This document shows positions 60,486-64,000 of a stretch of 64,000 bases of DNA, piece by piece. The notes beneath the pieces were generated by a model. That model saw only the letters and a program-made list of their open reading frames with translations, was not told the DNA's origin and ran no database searches. The translations under genes and the position numbers were made by a program. The stretch comes from SZUA-309 sp965233675. GTDB taxonomy: Bacteria > Pseudomonadota > Gammaproteobacteria > Pseudomonadales > Azotimanducaceae. Location of the stretch: the NCBI GenBank assembly GCA_965233675.1, contig OZ247498.1:3286001-3350000 (forward strand), in the 5' to 3' direction. Every line of letters starts with the position of its first letter. Position 1 is the stretch's first letter.

Positions 60486-61877
60486 TCAGGGAATGGGGTG
60501 CTCGTCGAAGCCGATGTCTGCTTCCAGTGCCGCTGCCACCCTGAAAAGCACGCTCTCGCCCAGGCTCGGCCCCACCAGCTGAATCGACAGAGGCAGACGT
60601 TCAGCCGACAGACCAACGGGTAGAGACAGGGTCGGGTGCCCGGAATAATCGAATGGGGCAGTGAAGGTCAGGCCATTCGCCCGGTCGGGATCGGCGGAGA
60701 GCGCCAGAATGCCCTCCGCCGGTGGCGCAAGATACGGCATGTTCGGGCAGATAATGAGGTCCATGCGATCAAAGCAGGCATCGAGTTCAGCCCTGAATCG
60801 GCGGCGTGTGGATTCCAGCATCTCGTAGGCGCCCTCGGGCGGATGGCGTCCGAGTTCGATCAGTTCGGCGAGCACCGGACCGTAGAGCGCCTTCTGCGCC
60901 GGGTAGAATCGTGCGTGAGCGCGGGCACATTCCACCCCACAGGTGATGCCCCAGTGGGTGACGAGTGCCTGATACGTCTCCGGCAGTTGGAATTCGACGG
61001 TCTCCGCCCCCATTGCCGTCAGCCGCGCAATCGCGTCGCGCACCGACTGCACCACCGACGGTTCGACACCGTCGCTCACGTAGCGCCAGTCCACGCCGAT
61101 TCTCAATCCCGACACGGACAGACCGATCTCGCCACCGTAGTGGGGAACCGGCGCTGCCAGGCTGGTCGCGTCTTTGCTGTCCTGGCCAGCCATCACCGTG
61201 AGCATTCTGGCCGCATCGGCGACCGTGCGGGTCATGGGGCCAATGTGATCGAGCGATTCCGCCAGGGGAAAGGCACCGTATCGACTGACACGGCCGTAAG
61301 TCGGTTTGACCCCGACGGTTCCACAACTCGCGGCGGGAAAGCGAATGCTGCCCCCGGTGTCGGTGCCCAGTGCGCCGTAACAGAGCCCGGCAGCGACCGC
61401 GACGCCGGAACCGGAAGAAGACACGCCGGTCCAGCGATCGGCAGCCCAGGGATTCACCGGCTCGACGACTTCGGGATGATGCACGCCATAGGCGCCTTCG
61501 GTGAGTTGAGTCTTGCCGATCACTACAGCACCCGCCGCTTTCAAGCGGGCAACCACGGTGGCATCTTCCGTCGGAATGAAATCGGCCATCACCCGGGTGC
61601 CGCTGGCGGTCGGCAGACCTTGTGTGTACAGCAGGTCTTTCAGCGCAATGGGTACGCCGTGCAGCGGACCGAGCATAGCCCCGGTCTCCCGGGCCCGATC
61701 AAGCGCTTCCGCACGAGCCAATGCATCGTTCTCAAGCACCATCACATAGCCGTGCAGACTGGGTTCGAGAGCACTGATCCGACTGAGCAGAGCGGCCACG
61801 GTCTCCCGTGCAGTCAGTTCACCGCTCTTGATCCGGGCACAGACTGTGCCGAGGCTCAGGTAGTGCAGATCAGTCAA
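60486..61877 (-). CDS. Amidase-signature family protein (GatA-like)
   Basis: 463 aa. Triad residues: Lys in HGVPIALKDLLYTQG, the Ser loop WTGVSSSGSGVAVAAG and GTDTGGSIRFPAASCG. The C-terminal half LTFTAPFDYSGHPTLSLPVGLS is typical. It is an amide hydrolase of unknown substrate and differs from the first amidase in the window. It follows the GlcD-like oxidase gene by 11 bases on the same strand, suggesting a catabolic pair. Confidence 0.92.
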   Translation of the reverse strand: MTDLHYLSLGTVCARIKSGELTARETVAALLSRISALEPSLHGYVMVLENDALARAEALDRARETGAMLGPLHGVPIALKDLLYTQGLPTASGTRVMADFIPTEDATVVARLKAAGAVVIGKTQLTEGAYGVHHPEVVEPVNPWAADRWTGVSSSGSGVAVAAGLCYGALGTDTGGSIRFPAASCGTVGVKPTYGRVSRYGAFPLAESLDHIGPMTRTVADAARMLTVMAGQDSKDATSLAAPVPHYGGEIGLSVSGLRIGVDWRYVSDGVEPSVVQSVRDAIARLTAMGAETVEFQLPETYQALVTHWGITCGVECARAHARFYPAQKALYGPVLAELIELGRHPPEGAYEMLESTRRRFRAELDACFDRMDLIICPNMPYLAPPAEGILALSADPDRANGLTFTAPFDYSGHPTLSLPVGLSAERLPLSIQLVGPSLGESVLFRVAAALEADIGFDEHPIP

Positions 61878-61888
61878 TCGACGGGACC

Positions 61889-63259
61889 TTAAGCGGCGTT
61901 CAGATCGAATATCTTGCCAGGATTCAGAATACCCTTCGGATCGAGGGCCCGTTTCAAAGTACGCATCAGCTCAATCTCCGTGTCACTGCGGGCAATGCTG
62001 AGATAGGGCTTCTTCTCGAGGCCCACTCCATGCTCCGCAGATACGGATCCGGAGATGTCCGCCAGCGGTTCATACACGCAGGCCTCCACACCTTTTCTGT
62101 CCGACTGCCCCACCGACACCACAAGATGCAGGTTGCCATCGCCCATGTGGCCGAAGGTGAAGTTGTGCACTTCGTCGTACTTCGCGTTCAGGCGTTTGTT
62201 CACTTCGTTCACATAGTCCTCCATGCAGGAGATGCGCATGCTCACATCGAAAGCGTAGTTGGGCGAATAGCGGAAGGTCTGCACCACATCATCGCGCATG
62301 GCCCAGAGCTGTTGACGTTGGGCTTCTGATTGCGCGACCACCGCATCGACGATCATGCCCTGCTCATAGGCTTCCGCAAGGGCTGCTTCCGCCCGCTCAT
62401 TACTCGCGCCCATCGCTTCAACCAGCACATAGTACGGATACTCCTGTGAGATCGGCGGCTGGTTGGTGGCGGGTTGTGTGGTCACCAGGGTGTAAAAGTT
62501 GTTCCACATGACCTCGAAGGCCGACAGACAGCCGCCCAGCGAAGCGTCCATGTGCTTCAGGAACTCGGGCAGACGGGAAAATTCATCAACCGCCACGAAC
62601 AGGGTGGAAAGATCCGCCGGTTTTTCCCGCAGCCGCAGCACCGCACGAGTGACCACGCCCAGGCTGCCTTCGGTGCCGATGAACAATTGCTTCAGATCAT
62701 AGCCGGCGTTGTTCTTGATCATCTCGTTCATGGAGCTCACCACCGTGCCGTCGGCGAGTACTGCCTCCAGACCGAGCACCATGTCCCGGGTCATCCCATA
62801 GCGGATCACCCGATTGCCTCCAGCGTTTGTGGATATGTTTCCGCCAATGGTGCAACTGCCCCGGCCTCCGAGATCGAGGGGAAACATGAGGCCATGATCT
62901 TCCGCGGCTTCCTGCAGGGTCTGCAGAATCACGCCGCTCTGGACGACCATGGTGCGGTCCACCCCGTTGACCGCTTCGATCCTGTTCAGACGCTCCAGCG
63001 ACAGCGCAATGTCCTCGGGCGAAGCAATGGCGCTCTCCACCAGCCCGGTGAGGCCACCATGGGCAACCACGGACTGGTCGTGCGCATGGCAGATCGCCAG
63101 GGTCTGACTCACCCCCTCCGTGTCGCGCGGACGGACGATGGCCTTGGCCTGGATCGGGTCACTGCGCCAGATGCCGGACGCACGATCCGACACCGCTTCC
63201 CCCGTCAGCACGCAATCCTCGCCCAGACATTCTTTCAGTGCCGCCACTACATCCGTCAT
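61889..63259 (-). CDS. FAD-linked 2-hydroxyacid oxidase/dehydrogenase (GlcD-like)
   Basis: 456 aa. FAD-binding PCMH domain (about 35-215; VVAHGGLTGLVESAIASPEDIALSLERLN, GGNISTNAGGNRVIRYGMTRDMVLGLEAVLADG) followed by the FAD-oxidase C domain with FTFGHMGDGNLHLVVSV and SVSAEHGVGLEKKPYL (metal/substrate His). Members oxidise glycolate, D-lactate, D-2-hydroxyglutarate or similar acids and pass electrons to the quinone pool or ETF. No GlcE/GlcF genes accompany it, which favours a D-lactate or D-2-hydroxyglutarate type. Operon with the downstream amidase. Confidence 0.92.
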   Translation of the reverse strand: MTDVVAALKECLGEDCVLTGEAVSDRASGIWRSDPIQAKAIVRPRDTEGVSQTLAICHAHDQSVVAHGGLTGLVESAIASPEDIALSLERLNRIEAVNGVDRTMVVQSGVILQTLQEAAEDHGLMFPLDLGGRGSCTIGGNISTNAGGNRVIRYGMTRDMVLGLEAVLADGTVVSSMNEMIKNNAGYDLKQLFIGTEGSLGVVTRAVLRLREKPADLSTLFVAVDEFSRLPEFLKHMDASLGGCLSAFEVMWNNFYTLVTTQPATNQPPISQEYPYYVLVEAMGASNERAEAALAEAYEQGMIVDAVVAQSEAQRQQLWAMRDDVVQTFRYSPNYAFDVSMRISCMEDYVNEVNKRLNAKYDEVHNFTFGHMGDGNLHLVVSVGQSDRKGVEACVYEPLADISGSVSAEHGVGLEKKPYLSIARSDTEIELMRTLKRALDPKGILNPGKIFDLNAA

Positions 63260-63355
63260 ATTTCCCTCCGCTTCTGCTGCCTGCCGGGCCCTTCAAGCTT
63301 TCATGACCCGGCCAGATGAGGATACCTTAAGCAACCCGATCTGTATGGATGCCCC

Positions 63356-63934
63356 GTGAGCGAGCAATTCGACAAAGCCTACTACGACCGCTTTTACCGC
63401 AATCCCGACACCCGTGCCGTCACACCTGCCGCGGTCCGACGCCAGGCCCGGTTCATCGCCGCCTATCTGAATCATTTCGAGCTGCCGGTGCATCAGATTC
63501 TGGACATCGGCTGCGGCACCGGCGGGCTCCTCCGGGCGCTGGGAAAAACGCTCCCGAAGGCCAAGCTCCGTGGCGTGGAGTACAGCGAGTATCTCTGCAG
63601 CAAGTACGGCTGGCAGCAGGGTTCTGTGGTGGATGTGGACGCTGGTAGCGCGCACCTGGTGGTCTGCAACGACGTGCTGGGATATCTGAATGATGCGGAT
63701 TGCGCGCTGGCGCTGAAGAACCTGGCACAGCATACGGAGCATGCTCTGTATCTCGGCGTGTTGACCCGGGAAGATCTGGCGCTGTGCGACCCCGAGCGTA
63801 CCGATCAGGCTCAATCGGCAAGGCCCGTCGCCTGGTATCGGCGACGGTTGAAACGGGACTTTCTGCCGGTGGGGGGTGGCCTCTACCTCAGGAAGCCCAT
63901 CGACGTCACGGTCTGGCATCTGGAACGGGCTTAA
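63356..63934 (+). CDS. Class I SAM-dependent methyltransferase
   Basis: 192 aa starting at GTG. N-terminal FDKAYYDRFYRNPDTRAVTPAAVRRQARFIAAYL is followed by motif I QILDIGCGTGGLLRALGKTLP, the acidic-loop region GVEYSEYLCSKYG and VVCNDVLGYLND. Substrate unknown. It is divergent from the GlcD-like gene; the 96-base gap contains no recognised signal. Confidence 0.88.
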   Translation: MSEQFDKAYYDRFYRNPDTRAVTPAAVRRQARFIAAYLNHFELPVHQILDIGCGTGGLLRALGKTLPKAKLRGVEYSEYLCSKYGWQQGSVVDVDAGSAHLVVCNDVLGYLNDADCALALKNLAQHTEHALYLGVLTREDLALCDPERTDQAQSARPVAWYRRRLKRDFLPVGGGLYLRKPIDVTVWHLERA

Positions 63935-63944
63935 CGGGCGAGGC

Positions 63945-64000
63945 TCATAGGAACTTTACGTTGTCGTCCGGATTCCGATCGATCATTTTCACGTAGGGGT
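63945..64000 (-). CDS. C-terminal end of an unidentified gene, partial
   Basis: Only 18 codons plus the stop (TGA at 63947-63945) are inside the window, ending PYVKMIDRNPDDNVKFL. The frame is open to the right edge and ends 10 bases after the methyltransferase stop on the opposite strand. Too short to identify. Confidence 0.4.
   Translation of the reverse strand, partial: PYVKMIDRNPDDNVKFL

Noticed and set aside
1..64000. CRISPR arrays, tRNA and rRNA genes
   Set aside because: No regularly spaced repeats, cloverleaf-like segments or rRNA-like sequence were noticed; a tRNAscan/Infernal run would be decisive.

Overview
The window looks like chromosomal DNA of a free-living, heterotrophic Gram-negative bacterium, most likely an uncultivated gammaproteobacterium. 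The grounds are a TonB-dependent receptor, an OprI/Lpp-like lipoprotein with a C-terminal lysine, an adjacent L,D-transpeptidase, a TRAP transporter, a three-gene PntA1-A2-B transhydrogenase and high GC (near 60% in most genes). No rRNA, tRNA, CRISPR array, transposase or phage module was seen. Genes are tightly packed, with frequent 1-8 base overlaps, and almost all can be assigned to a family.

Layout. 1-4.7 kb: an aerobic CO-dehydrogenase-like molybdenum hydroxylase operon (coxG-coxS-coxL-coxM, minus strand; form II large subunit) with a divergent MarR regulator. 4.7-11.9 kb: Bax-like glucosaminidase, DUF2141 protein, carotenoid oxygenase, LytS/LytTR two-component pair, sulfatase, and a small protein joining an integrase-arm-like region to a ClpX-type zinc finger. 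11.9-21.1 kb: small enzymes (PhzF, FMN-binding, VOC, GNAT, HAD), the DUF3999/DUF2339 membrane pair and an APH-type kinase. 21.2-29.7 kb: TonB receptor, proton-translocating transhydrogenase, TakP-like TRAP transporter. 29.7-36 kb: a pair of ArsA/Get3-like ATPases, a hot-dog dehydratase, a formyltransferase, a hydrolase-OsmC fusion, an inositol-phosphatase family protein and a RidA protein.

Two parts stand out. First, the gap at 34.46-34.79 kb carries, on the minus strand, a near-perfect sigma-54 promoter. About 12 bases after it begins a compact RNA of roughly 97 nt made of two stem-loops, each exposing the same CUCCCCU (anti-Shine-Dalgarno) motif and ending in an intrinsic terminator. I read this as an undescribed RpoN-dependent small RNA. 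Second, 36.1-44.2 kb is a visibly more A+T-rich block holding a methyltransferase, an RND/MMPL exporter, a tandem-PilZ plus FeeM-like N-acyltransferase fusion, a six-TM class III nucleotidyl cyclase, an orphan protein and a six-TM CqsS-like histidine kinase. Together these could make, export and sense an acylated small molecule under c-di-GMP and cyclic-nucleotide control. This is inference from architecture.

The right part (44.2-64 kb) returns to housekeeping style: serine hydrolase, MATE exporter, two medium-chain oxidoreductases, an amidase, and a mevalonate operon (diphosphomevalonate decarboxylase, phosphomevalonate kinase, and an HMG-CoA reductase fused to mevalonate kinase). After it come a repeat-bearing protein, the lipoprotein/L,D-transpeptidase pair, an enoyl-CoA hydratase-2-like protein and a two-component system. 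The response regulator of that system and its divergent neighbour (an isoprenylcysteine methyltransferase family gene) have both lost their 5' ends at a shared point near 60,120. A second amidase, a GlcD-like FAD oxidase and a methyltransferase close the window.
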